In this document: in pieces, positions 1-8,765 of the stretch
How the letters are laid out: the number at the start of each line of letters is the position of its first letter
Position numbering within the stretch: position 1 is the stretch's first letter
NCBI RefSeq assembly: GCF_001938565.1
Contig: NZ_MSYM01000017.1
Coordinates: 1-64,000, forward strand
Direction of reading: 5' to 3'
DNA from: Rhodoferax antarcticus ANT.BR
GTDB lineage: Bacteria > Pseudomonadota > Gammaproteobacteria > Burkholderiales > Burkholderiaceae_C
DNA: 64,000 nt
Translations under genes and position numbers: made by a program
Notes under the pieces: model-generated
Seen by the model: only the letters and a program-made list of their open reading frames with translations
Database searches by the model: none
Told to the model about the DNA's origin: nothing

Positions 1-273
1 CAAACTGCAGCTCGCAGTGGGCGCTTTTGCATCCACCGGCCAGGCGAATTGATCGGCCTCCAGACGCTTTTGCCACAAACAAAATCCGTTGCGGTGCCAG
101 TACAGGGCTTTGAGCTGGGTGTGGCGTCTGTTGGTGAAGACGTACAGCGCGCTGGCAAAGGGGGATAAGCCCAGTTCCTGCTCAACGAGTGCGCTTAAGC
201 CGTTGATGGCTTTTCTGAAGTCAATGGGTTCACGGCACAGGTAGACCTGATCGATGTTGCAGCCCGGGTGCAT
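1..273 (-). CDS. tnpB: IS66 accessory protein TnpB, partial (C-terminal end outside the window)
   Basis: This is the start of the IS66 Orf2/TnpB accessory protein, which works with TnpA and the TnpC transposase; its biochemical role is poorly known. The ATG at 273 overlaps the tnpA stop by one base (TGATG), the usual IS66 coupling. The visible part contains the family stretch with PIDFRKAINGL, followed by a segment rich in F, A and V and the QLKALYWHRNGF block. The sequence is identical to the tnpB of copy 2 at 13723-13995, so this part was either duplicated recently or homogenised. Confidence 0.85.
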   Translation of the reverse strand, partial: MHPGCNIDQVYLCREPIDFRKAINGLSALVEQELGLSPFASALYVFTNRRHTQLKALYWHRNGFCLWQKRLEADQFAWPVDAKAPTASCSL

Positions 274-785
274 CAGTGCGCTGCCTGTGCGTAGTGGCTC
301 AGGGCTGCCAGCCAGTGGGGTTCTGGGCGCGTTGGTAACTCCAGTCGTATGCCGCCGGCCAGTAGCAGGGTGCAGTTGGGCGGTATCGGGTTGTCGACTG
401 CAGCGACGCGCGTTGGGCTCGCTGTCGTTGGCGCTGTCGTTGTCATTGGCATAACCGGCACCATAGTCGGTGTCGCGCATCGGTGCTTTTGCGGCGCAAC
501 AGCTGACTGAGCACTGCCCCGGGGTTCTATGCTTTGGATGCGCAGGGCGATGAATTTGCCTTGCCCCAGTTCTGGTGTTATTGGTTCGAGGACGGCGGGT
601 TTCTCGGGTGAACTGGTCAGTGCAACTGCGTCAATCGCAGTGGCTTTGGTCTGACGCAGCTTTTGTTGCCAGCGGTACAGGGTTGAGGCTGCGAGGCCAT
701 GCGTTTTGGCATATACACCCATGCTGACTCCTTCGCGCCAGGCCGCTGCAACGTGTTGTGCAAATGTGTTTGGTTGTTCTTGCAT
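273..785 (-). CDS. tnpA: IS66 accessory protein TnpA (helix-turn-helix)
   Basis: This is the IS66 Orf1/TnpA protein, about 170 residues from the ATG at 785; an upstream start at 818 is possible. The N-terminal third is a transposase-type helix-turn-helix, with the block TLYRWQQKLRQ as recognition-helix region. The middle is low in complexity (Thr, Ala, Pro), and the C-terminus carries LLLAGGIRLELPTRP, typical of IS66 Orf1. Compared with copy 2 it has many substitutions, and its Thr/Ala linker replaces the Thr-Pro repeat found there. It is intact here, but without a visible tnpC I cannot say the element is mobile. Confidence 0.85.
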   Translation of the reverse strand: MQEQPNTFAQHVAAAWREGVSMGVYAKTHGLAASTLYRWQQKLRQTKATAIDAVALTSSPEKPAVLEPITPELGQGKFIALRIQSIEPRGSAQSAVAPQKHRCATPTMVPVMPMTTTAPTTASPTRVAAVDNPIPPNCTLLLAGGIRLELPTRPEPHWLAALSHYAQAAH

Positions 786-870
786 GTCCGCTTTTCCATC
801 TGAGTTGAGATGGTGCAAGCTTGCCGAAGTTGGCGGTGATTTACAAGGTTGGGGTTTATGGAGCGCTTAC

Positions 871-1042
871 CATCGTTCCATACAACGACACGGGCAAGTA
901 CATGATCAAGTTCAAGGGGGCGGCAACGGCGATTGTTCCGATCCCGCGCCCGGAGAACAGCGAGGTCAATATGCAGTCGTCGCGATACGCGCTGCGAGAA
1001 AAGCTGCTGGCGGCGAAGAATCTGGACGAGGTTTGGACGTAA
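871..1042 (+). pseudogene. 3' remnant of an unknown gene, truncated by IS66 copy 1
   Basis: An open frame runs from inside the IS66 end into the island and stops at 1042. The part outside the element encodes about 56 residues, including IVPYNDTGKYMIKFKGAA and ending LAAKNLDEVWT. It looks coding, with balanced codons and charged residues, and must be the C-terminus of a gene whose start was removed when the IS end was placed at 870. I do not recognise the family. It lies 18 bases ahead of the next small gene in the same direction, so it probably belonged to the same operon. Confidence 0.5.
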
Positions 1043-1060
1043 GAATCGAGGTGTGTCGAA

Positions 1061-1204
1061 GTGAAGACCGATAACCAGATCGAGTATGCTGTGGCGCAGA
1101 CCAAGAGGGACTTCGCCCAGCAGATCGCGGTGGCCAGTGGTATGGAGTACCGAACACTGAAGTCCTTCGATGCGGATAAGCGGCACTTCCGTGTGCTGCT
1201 GTGA
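1061..1204 (+). CDS. Small protein of unknown function (47 aa)
   Basis: A short frame of 47 codons begins with GTG at 1061, nine bases after a GAGG ribosome-binding site at 1048-1051, and stops at 1204. The product is highly charged (many K, R, D, E), contains DFAQQIAVASGMEYRTL and has no membrane segment or Cys. I do not recognise it. It sits between the truncated gene ending at 1042 and the helicase starting near 1251, all on the plus strand. It could be a small component of the island operon, or unrelated leftover sequence. Confidence 0.5.
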   Translation: MKTDNQIEYAVAQTKRDFAQQIAVASGMEYRTLKSFDADKRHFRVLL

Positions 1205-1250
1205 ATTGGGTCTTTGAAATGCTTATCAACGGTGCAGCAAGTAAGAGGCT

Positions 1251-4200
1251 ATGTTTGTGATGAATTTGTATGTTGCGCTTGACCTGAATAACAAAGGAAT
1301 GAGTCGGGCTATCGCCGATATTCAGCGCCGCCATCAGGCATTCAAAAACTGGTGCAACGGCCGCGATGGGGCGGAAGTTTTGTATGAGTTGCTTTTTCCA
1401 AACAACATGCCGATCAGTGGCTATGTTTCCAATCGGCAGCGTGATAAGCAGAATCCACGATACGCACAGATGGCGATTCGAGTTAATGCAGCTGGGCGAG
1501 ATTGGCCTTTTCCGGAAGGATGCGCCTTCATCGCCACGGGAAGTTGGCTCACTGATCACCCTGCGCCACTCTTTATCATCAACGGGTTCATCGAGACTGC
1601 CGATCTGCCAGTACGATCTTTCGAGCGCGAAGTCACTGCATTTGCCGTGCATGACAGTCTGCAATCCACGCCGGGTCAGCAGCGCATTCAGCGCGTCAAT
1701 AGCCTGCTCACGCCGCAATTATTGGCCGACTTGCCGCCAATTACGCAGCAAACCGAAAAGCAGTTGGCTGAATGGACTGAATTCCTTCGATGGAAAGAAA
1801 GCCTCATCCGCCACAAGGCGCGCGGTTTGCGCTACATCAGCCGAGAGTGGCGTGACGAGCAGTTGGTTTTTTCCTTGGTCGCACAGAGCGCACAGGCTTT
1901 GCAACGAGACCGCAAGGCCTTGGGGAGGGATGATCTGGTGGCGTTTCAGGCTGGGCAATCAAAAGATCCATGGGTGTTCGGATTGCCTGAAAGAGAGGAA
2001 CGCCGCCTTCCACGGCTGGGGCAGGCGGGCAAACTCTTGGAGCCAGCATCGTTACCGAAGGATAGGAAATTACCCAAGGACGAAAACTTTCCGGAATGTC
2101 CTTGGCTTGCTCCCGTGCTTGCCGAATTGACTGTCTCACTGACCGAAGATGACGCGAATGGTCTCGCCAATACCGAGGAGCCAGAGGCCTTGCGCGTGCG
2201 CATTCTGAGCCAAATCCCTGAGTCCGGCTTTCTGTCCATTTCAACGGCAGGCGACATGAGCCTGATCAAACGCCATCAACAGGCGTTGCGGCAGTTGCAG
2301 GAACAGGGTGGTTATGCACCGTACCTGACTGATTATCTGTTCGAGGCAGCACAAGTGTCCGTGCCGCAGCGTCTGGAGCCGGTGACGCAATGGGCCAACA
2401 ACAAGCTCAACCCTGCCCAGAAAGAAGCTGTGGTCAAGATTCTTTCTGCGCCGGATTTGTGCTTGGTTCAAGGGCCGCCGGGCACGGGCAAGACCACTGT
2501 GATTGCGGAAGCCATCGTGCAACTGGCGCGGCGTGGGCAGCGGGTGCTGCTGGCATCGCAGGCGCATACCGCCGTGGACAACGCGTTGGATAGGTTAGGG
2601 CATGACGGTTCCTTACGCGTAGTTCGGTTGGCACGGAATGAAAGCAAGGTGACGGAAGATGGCGCGGCCTTTGTGGGGCAGGCATCCTTGCAGCGTTACT
2701 ACAAGGCCTTGGCAGGGCAAACCGAAGACCGTCTTGCTGTATGGAAGCGCGGTGACAAAGACTTGCGTCTCTTGCAAGAGTGGCATGAGCGCGCGACTTT
2801 CGTGTCGCACGACGCGAAGGAGTTGAACGCCAGACGCGGGCAGCTTGAAACGGACTTGGCATCGGCCCGCAGCCAGACAACGCAGGCTCTGCAGGCATAT
2901 GACGCTGCCTGCGCGATGCTGGATGAAGAAAAGGCCAAACGTCAGCGCCTGCATAGCGTTCAGGCCCTGCTGCATGGCGAAGCCAAAACGCTGCATGGCG
3001 ACTTGCGTGATGTGGAGCAACCTGCCAGAAATTTGGCGCAAGTTCTTGCTTCCTGTGAGGAGGCAGGATTGGTCGTGAAATTTTCGATGGGCGATTGGCT
3101 GGCACATGCAGGCAGCCGAGGCGAAATGTTGGCACACATGCTGGCTGCTTGGCGGCGCTTCACGAACGTACGAGAAGCCATTGCTGCAGATGTTCGCCGT
3201 CTGCGTGAAGCTGCGGACGGCCCTATTCAGGATGCAAGCACCCGGCTGCGCATTGAATCGCTCCGAAACGAGGTTAAAGCCTTGGAGGAGCAGATGGAGA
3301 AGGACGACGCTTTCGTAGATGCCTGGAGAACCACGCGCAAGAAGCTCAAAGAGTTGGAACAAGCTGGTGTTGGCTTGGAGCGCAGCCGTTATGACGGCCT
3401 ATTTAGCCAAGCTTTCAAATGGTGCGCCCCCATTGAAAATCCGACTCAACTGGCTGACGAAATGGATGCCTGTCTGAGTGTGCTGGAGAGTGCGCAACCG
3501 GTCATTGAGCAGGCTGTCGAAATCCTAAAGCGATCAATACAGACTCAGTTGTCGCTGCCCGCACCAGAAACCCCGAACGATGGCCTTGTGCGAGGCGCGC
3601 GGAACCAGGAGCGCAGCGCCCAAAGCAAGGTGGATGAATGGGACGATCAACGCAGACTGCATGAGCAGAAGATTGCGGCCCTGTTGCAGGATGAGGCGAT
3701 CACGCAAGGCAACCGGTTGCCGCTAGAACCTGCTGCGAATTTGTCGCAGCGCATCGAAACCGTCGCCCAAGTTGTCAAGGCCTTGGAGCAGCGCCAGGCC
3801 AACCAGCAACATGAACGCCAGACATGGGGGCCGTTGCTGGAAGATTGGATGCGCGATTTGAGCCCCAGCAAAGCCGCAGAAGAAGACTGGCAGCATCTGG
3901 GTGCGGATTTTCTGGCGAGCTGCAATGTAGTGGCCATTACCTGCAACGAAAACGAGCGCACGCTGGATGATGTCGGGCAGACGAGTTTTGATGTCGCCAT
4001 CATTGACGAAGTAAGCAAGGCTACGCCGCTGGAATTGCTGATGCCCCTGATGCGCGCGCGCCGCGCCGTTCTGGTGGGCGACCACCGCCAGTTACCGCCG
4101 CTATTTCAGGAGGGCGACGAAGCCCGCAGCTTCATGGATGAAGTAGAAGAAAACGAAGCGACCAACACGGAGGAAAACAGCGCAGGCAATATTGTAGGAG

Positions 4201-5219
4201 CGCAAACCTTGCTGACGCGCGACAACCTTCGCCGTTTCGAGAAGATGGTCACAGCCTCGTTGTTCAAGTCGCATTTCGAGATGGCGGACGAAGCCATACG
4301 TGCACGACTCAATGTGCAGTTCCGCATGCACCCGCAAATCATGGCGATGGTGAACCCTTTTTACGAAGGTCAGTTGGAATGCGGCATCCTTCGGCCTGAC
4401 GATGACCCAGATCCTAAACTTCGTCGTGTTCACGGACTGACATTGAAGAATGTGGACGGTGGCACGCCTCTACTCACTCCGGGCGACCATGCGTTGTGGG
4501 TGGACACAACCTACAATCTGCACAACCAAATTCACCGTGAAGACATGGACGGCAACCAGCCCCGGCGCACCAATCGCCTGGAAGCGGAGTTGATTGCCGA
4601 AACGCTAGAGCAAATCGAGAGGCAATCTGCCGCGCAGGGCTACTCTCGGTTAAAAAAACGCAAAGTCGGCGTGGTGTCTTTCTATGCCAACCAATGCCGA
4701 GAAATTCGCGCTGCCATCCGCCGCCGTCGTCCACAGGGAGCCAATGGTCGATATGAATTTCTCGATGTTGAAGTCAATACCGTGATTCGCTATCAGGGCA
4801 AGGAAAAGTCGATCGTGCTGGTCAGTATGGTGCGCCACGATGGATACGACCCTTTGCGCTCGGGCAATCAGCCCAGACGTCGTTCCAGCAAGGCCAATGT
4901 CGCTCGATTTGAATTTATTAATGTGGCTTTTTCACGCGCGCAGGAGCTGCTGATCGTCTTCGGTGCGAGAAGTATGTATGCATCCTATGAGGTGGATTTG
5001 CCGCGCATGGACAGTGCAGGCAGCGTGAAGCGAACCGTTTACAAAGATATCCTGGATCAACTGGAGCGCGATGCACGGTTGGTTCCGGCAAGGCAGTTGA
5101 TGTCACCCGACATGCTGCCCCAGCAGCCACAACAGCAGCATGGCAGGTTAAATGCTCCACCCAATCGGACGGCTGCACCCAAGGGCGACAAGTATGGTAA
5201 TCGCGGAGGCCGCTCATGA
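1251..5219 (+). CDS. Superfamily 1 (Upf1/Dna2-like) helicase with a long insert
   Basis: This 1322-residue protein is an SF1 nucleic-acid helicase. The Walker A motif GPPGTGKT is at residues 408-415. Walker B is IIDEVSKAT, with D919 and E920, followed by VGDHRQLPP near 943, QFRMHP, the YQGKE motif and VAFSRAQELL near 1225. About 500 residues separate motifs I and II; this insert is rich in E, K, Q and A and looks like a long coiled coil, as in some Upf1-like and nuclease-linked helicases. Residues 1-400 match nothing I know. ATG at 1251 is only two bases from an AAGAGG site, so ATG at 1260 is an alternative start. The stop overlaps the next gene (ATGA), so the two are translationally coupled. 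It probably unwinds DNA or RNA for the neighbouring PIN nuclease. Confidence 0.9.
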   Translation: MFVMNLYVALDLNNKGMSRAIADIQRRHQAFKNWCNGRDGAEVLYELLFPNNMPISGYVSNRQRDKQNPRYAQMAIRVNAAGRDWPFPEGCAFIATGSWLTDHPAPLFIINGFIETADLPVRSFEREVTAFAVHDSLQSTPGQQRIQRVNSLLTPQLLADLPPITQQTEKQLAEWTEFLRWKESLIRHKARGLRYISREWRDEQLVFSLVAQSAQALQRDRKALGRDDLVAFQAGQSKDPWVFGLPEREERRLPRLGQAGKLLEPASLPKDRKLPKDENFPECPWLAPVLAELTVSLTEDDANGLANTEEPEALRVRILSQIPESGFLSISTAGDMSLIKRHQQALRQLQEQGGYAPYLTDYLFEAAQVSVPQRLEPVTQWANNKLNPAQKEAVVKILSAPDLCLVQGPPGTGKTTVIAEAIVQLARRGQRVLLASQAHTAVDNALDRLGHDGSLRVVRLARNESKVTEDGAAFVGQASLQRYYKALAGQTEDRLAVWKRGDKDLRLLQEWHERATFVSHDAKELNARRGQLETDLASARSQTTQALQAYDAACAMLDEEKAKRQRLHSVQALLHGEAKTLHGDLRDVEQPARNLAQVLASCEEAGLVVKFSMGDWLAHAGSRGEMLAHMLAAWRRFTNVREAIAADVRRLREAADGPIQDASTRLRIESLRNEVKALEEQMEKDDAFVDAWRTTRKKLKELEQAGVGLERSRYDGLFSQAFKWCAPIENPTQLADEMDACLSVLESAQPVIEQAVEILKRSIQTQLSLPAPETPNDGLVRGARNQERSAQSKVDEWDDQRRLHEQKIAALLQDEAITQGNRLPLEPAANLSQRIETVAQVVKALEQRQANQQHERQTWGPLLEDWMRDLSPSKAAEEDWQHLGADFLASCNVVAITCNENERTLDDVGQTSFDVAIIDEVSKATPLELLMPLMRARRAVLVGDHRQLPPLFQEGDEARSFMDEVEENEATNTEENSAGNIVGAQTLLTRDNLRRFEKMVTASLFKSHFEMADEAIRARLNVQFRMHPQIMAMVNPFYEGQLECGILRPDDDPDPKLRRVHGLTLKNVDGGTPLLTPGDHALWVDTTYNLHNQIHREDMDGNQPRRTNRLEAELIAETLEQIERQSAAQGYSRLKKRKVGVVSFYANQCREIRAAIRRRRPQGANGRYEFLDVEVNTVIRYQGKEKSIVLVSMVRHDGYDPLRSGNQPRRRSSKANVARFEFINVAFSRAQELLIVFGARSMYASYEVDLPRMDSAGSVKRTVYKDILDQLERDARLVPARQLMSPDMLPQQPQQQHGRLNAPPNRTAAPKGDKYGNRGGRS

Positions 5220-7615
5220 AGCTGATAGAAATTTTAGTTCCCTTGCCCTTGTATCGCATTGAATCCGATGTGACCTATCACACCGAGCGTAAGCCCACGG
5301 TATTCGAACGGATGGTGTTGCGACTTTGTGATCCTGGGCGGCATTTCCCTGACAAGCAGAACTTGTCTTTGCTGGGTGTTTTCCGCGATCAACTGGGCGC
5401 AGGCGATGTGCGTGAACTGCTGGAAGGCTGCGTATCTGAACTTTCCGCTTTGGGTGCTTTGCCTAAACGTTACTCTCTGGATTCGCTCGAGGCACCTCTA
5501 ACTGAGCTTGAATTGACTGCTGAGGGCTTGCAATTCTTGTGCAGCGATAGTCTGCCGGTGCGCTCGCGCACGATCAAAGTCAGTCATCACTACGACCCTA
5601 TTGGAGATGAGATCAAACCGGTCAAGAAGGATGATGGGCTGCAGAGCCAAGGCAACACTCGCCGCATCAGCGCTGCAGACATATCTTTGAGGCCGGAAAA
5701 TCCTTTACCGCTGGTTGAACGCGCGATAGCGCAGGAGACTTATGACTGGAAAAATCCTGCAACAGTTATAGATCGCATCGCGCCCGTGGTACAGCCAGCG
5801 GGAGGGCTAGAGCGCCGACTTGAAATCTCATGCAGCGAGGACGGTGTACTGGCCGTGAGCGCCCCGCGTGATGCTGCGTTGCAGCGCTGGTTGGAGTATG
5901 CTCAATCCGAACTGGCGTGGGAAATTCTGCTTGCTGATGCACTAACAAGCGAGCCGAATGCTTTGCTGCCCGTCATTGACTCTTCTGTTTTACGAGAGGC
6001 CCGCACTGCCCGCCCCATTACTGCAATTTATGGGGGCGCAGCCAGAGCGCGTTTGTGCATTGTTGCGCAAGGCGTTGCGACGGCGGATGCGGCAATACCG
6101 ACCATCGTTTTATCGTCTGAAGTGAGCGCACCGGAGCTGGTTGCTAATGGCAAACAACCGATCGTGTTCACGTTGCTTGTGCCCACCCCCGCAGGAATGA
6201 TAACGGGATTTCGTAGCTTGACTCTACCGCAGATCAGCGGAGCGAGCGCTCAAGCAGAAGTGGCCGGTAACCTCCGCCTCTATTGGGCCGGACAACCCCG
6301 CTCGTGTAGCTTGGTGGTGACATTGAACGACCAAGCTTCAACCGCGCTTTGGGCCAAGCTGCGTAGAGACTTAGAAAGCGCTTGCGAGCACTCCGATGAC
6401 CCACGCATTGCCTTCATGCCTGTGGCATGGAGGGATGTCGATGCAATTGGACAAACGGTTTGGCCGTGGCTTGCCACGCGTTCTAAACAGCCGCTGAACG
6501 GTCTGATGACGTTGGTTGAGCCTGCTGTACAAGCAATTGGTTTGTGGCGGCCTGATAGGAAGGACTGGAAATTTGCGTGGGAAGGATCTCTGGCGAAAGC
6601 TTTTGATACGTCGTTGATGCATACGCCCAGTCAGCTTGAACATGAAGAGGTCGTTTCTCTTTTGAACCAGATAGCTCAGATGTTGTCTGCGGACAAAGCT
6701 GTGCCGCTGCAAGCCGCGCTGCTGCGTCATGCTGCTCCCATTCGCGCCTTGGAATTATTGGCAAATCTGCGATCTGCCTTGCCTTCCTCCACAGAAATTC
6801 CAGAAGAATTGCTCTCCGTTGAATTGCGGCAAGTGTGGCTGGAACACGCATTGGAGCGCAAAGAGTTGAAGCTGTATGGCCCACACGCTATACAGCAGCC
6901 GGTGCAAGATATTGAGAAAGCGGTTCAGAATGTTTACCGGAGTATTGGCGATCAGGCATTGAAAGCGGCGCGTATTAGCCAAATAGATGTGCGTACCTTG
7001 ACCCCTCATGCCTTGGAGGCCGTGCGCATTTGGCGGAAAGCTGCGGAGCATTTACATGCTCTAGATACATCATCGCCCCTCTGGGATGCGTTGAATGAAG
7101 CAGTGGAAAGCTGGAATCTTCTGGCGCAGGAGAAGCTGGCCCCGGTCGAGATAGGGCATCGCGTTGTCGTGTTCGATACTAGCGCTCTGATGGAAAACCC
7201 TGAACTTTTACAGGAGCTGCGCTCCAACGACATTCCGATCGTACCGCATCGTGTACTGAGTGAATTGGATGGGTTGAAGACAAGTGAAGATGAGACTCGC
7301 TCGTTCAAGGCGCGCGCAGCTATTCGTCAGTTGGATGCAACCTCGACCCAGATCCGCCATGAAACAGAATACACGGCCTTGCTGCCATCAGAGTGGGATG
7401 CCAACCAACCAGATCATGCCATTCTTTCAACGGCTTTATTCTTCCGGTTGAATGAAGTGTTGTTTGTTAGTGATGACATCAACCTACGAAACAAAGCGCA
7501 GTCGCTTGGCCTGAACACGCAAAATTCCAAGTCATATGCGCCTTCGCGCCTTGTGCCCGCCGCTGCGCCAAGCATACATCCACGGAAGCAAGATAAAAAA
7601 AACCAAAGGAAATGA
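5216..7615 (+). CDS. Large protein with C-terminal PIN ribonuclease-like domain
   Basis: This protein has 799 residues. Residues 1-640 are not recognised; they are mixed alpha/beta with no membrane segment. The C-terminal 150 residues form a PIN domain: VVFDTSAL with D654, LSELDGLK with E683 and D685, D733 in QPDHAIL, and the strand FVSDDINLR with D753/D754. That acidic set suits a metal-dependent ribonuclease. The PIN domain resembles the type found in PhoH-linked proteins more than VapC toxins, and no antitoxin-like gene is adjacent. It overlaps the helicase stop by four bases, which suggests fixed stoichiometry with the helicase. The large N-terminal region may be an adaptor. Confidence 0.75.
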   Translation: MKLIEILVPLPLYRIESDVTYHTERKPTVFERMVLRLCDPGRHFPDKQNLSLLGVFRDQLGAGDVRELLEGCVSELSALGALPKRYSLDSLEAPLTELELTAEGLQFLCSDSLPVRSRTIKVSHHYDPIGDEIKPVKKDDGLQSQGNTRRISAADISLRPENPLPLVERAIAQETYDWKNPATVIDRIAPVVQPAGGLERRLEISCSEDGVLAVSAPRDAALQRWLEYAQSELAWEILLADALTSEPNALLPVIDSSVLREARTARPITAIYGGAARARLCIVAQGVATADAAIPTIVLSSEVSAPELVANGKQPIVFTLLVPTPAGMITGFRSLTLPQISGASAQAEVAGNLRLYWAGQPRSCSLVVTLNDQASTALWAKLRRDLESACEHSDDPRIAFMPVAWRDVDAIGQTVWPWLATRSKQPLNGLMTLVEPAVQAIGLWRPDRKDWKFAWEGSLAKAFDTSLMHTPSQLEHEEVVSLLNQIAQMLSADKAVPLQAALLRHAAPIRALELLANLRSALPSSTEIPEELLSVELRQVWLEHALERKELKLYGPHAIQQPVQDIEKAVQNVYRSIGDQALKAARISQIDVRTLTPHALEAVRIWRKAAEHLHALDTSSPLWDALNEAVESWNLLAQEKLAPVEIGHRVVVFDTSALMENPELLQELRSNDIPIVPHRVLSELDGLKTSEDETRSFKARAAIRQLDATSTQIRHETEYTALLPSEWDANQPDHAILSTALFFRLNEVLFVSDDINLRNKAQSLGLNTQNSKSYAPSRLVPAAAPSIHPRKQDKKNQRK

Positions 7616-7619
7616 AACC

Positions 7620-8765
7620 ATGAGTCGGGCAGACGAATATCGCTACCAAATTCAACGGCAACGCAAGCAAGAGCTTGATCGACAGCGTGTGCGCGAGACA
7701 ACGCGTCCGTTCCTTGATCGCTACCGCAGCGTATTGACTGATGTCATCAATCAAGGACTAGATGCCGTAGTTACGGGAGAGTTTCGTGAGTTGAGTTCCG
7801 CTCTTGACCGCATGGAGACTTTGCTGGATTCCGACCCGTTTGCTGCCAGAGACATGAGCCGTTCCTTAGGTGGACGATTTCACGGATTACCGCGATTTGC
7901 GCGTGAGCAGAGTCGTTCCCGTCAAGACGCGGAGCTGGCCGCAGCCGACTCATTCCGCAAAGCGCATCAAGCTGAGGCCGAACGACAGTTGCAGCTGAAG
8001 GCAGAGATTGAAACAGCATGGCGCGAAGGTTTGAGCGGCTGGAGCACACCTGTCGCACTCAACGCCGCGTTTGCCGAGTTGCAACAACTACGCGAGCGAC
8101 TACTTGGTAATGCTGCCAACAACATGACATCGGCGCAAATTTCAGCCGCCTTGCTCGACGTTCAGCAGCGGTATGAGGCCGACGCTGAACGCCAGTTGCA
8201 GGAAATGAAAAGTCGGGTACAGCGCGAGGCGGTGACTGATGCACTGACGCTGCAAAGAGCGCAGTTGGAGCAGGAAGCGAATAAGAACGGCGGCGAACGC
8301 GCCGCTAAGTTGCGCGAGGCGTTGGCGAATGCAACCGGGCTGGCTCCTAAAGAACAGGCTGAAGTCCTGAACCAACTGGCGCAAGAACAAGATGAAGCGG
8401 CCGTAGATGAAAGCCAGCGCCGTGAGGTGGTGCGGGCGGTTTATTTGTCACTGCAGCAAGCAGGCTTTGTCGTAGATGGGCCAGAGCATCTTGTATCGCA
8501 AGGGCAAGACGAAGTGCTGATTCGCGCTCGTCGCCCTGCTGGTGCGCAGGCAGACTTTCGCGTCAACTTGAGCGGCCATCTCAGCTACAAATTTCATCAA
8601 TACAAGGGCAAAACTTGCGAGAAAGATGTCACACCCATCATGGCGACACTACAAGATGCTTACGGCATCAGCCTGAGCGATAAACGCGTGATTTGGGTCA
8701 ATCCCGATGATCAGGATCAGGATGCTCGCCCTTACCCTGATGCTACACAGGAGAGAAGCAAATGA
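7620..8765 (+). CDS. Coiled-coil protein of unknown function, island operon
   Basis: This protein has 381 residues from the ATG at 7620, which has a clear AAAGGA site about ten bases upstream; the frame is open further upstream inside the PIN gene, but that is not needed. Residues 1-290 are strongly helical and rich in Q, R, E and A, likely coiled coil. The last 90 residues form a compact alpha/beta segment containing YLSLQQAGFVV, DEVLIRARRP and HLSYKFHQYKGKTC. I do not recognise the family. Its stop overlaps the start of the AAA+ ATPase gene (ATGA). By position and shape it could be an adaptor or substrate holder between the ATPase and the nuclease-helicase pair, but that is inference. Confidence 0.7.
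   Translation: MSRADEYRYQIQRQRKQELDRQRVRETTRPFLDRYRSVLTDVINQGLDAVVTGEFRELSSALDRMETLLDSDPFAARDMSRSLGGRFHGLPRFAREQSRSRQDAELAAADSFRKAHQAEAERQLQLKAEIETAWREGLSGWSTPVALNAAFAELQQLRERLLGNAANNMTSAQISAALLDVQQRYEADAERQLQEMKSRVQREAVTDALTLQRAQLEQEANKNGGERAAKLREALANATGLAPKEQAEVLNQLAQEQDEAAVDESQRREVVRAVYLSLQQAGFVVDGPEHLVSQGQDEVLIRARRPAGAQADFRVNLSGHLSYKFHQYKGKTCEKDVTPIMATLQDAYGISLSDKRVIWVNPDDQDQDARPYPDATQERSK

Larger units (their letters stand above)
1..870 (-). mobile_element. IS66-family insertion sequence, copy 1 (partial, runs off the window)
   Basis: This is the tnpA/tnpB end of an IS66-family element. Bases 1-320 match 13723-14042 of the second copy without a visible difference; from about 321 to 870 the two copies are similar but clearly diverged. 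The terminal inverted repeat is at 851-870, ending GGAGCGCTTAC, and matches the end of copy 2 at 14622. The rest of the element, including tnpC, would lie left of base 1. Its inner end abuts a truncated gene at 871. Confidence 0.9.

Noticed and set aside
5216-7615. PIN protein as a VapC-type toxin
   Set aside because: It is far longer than VapC, lacks an adjacent small antitoxin gene, and is coupled to a helicase.
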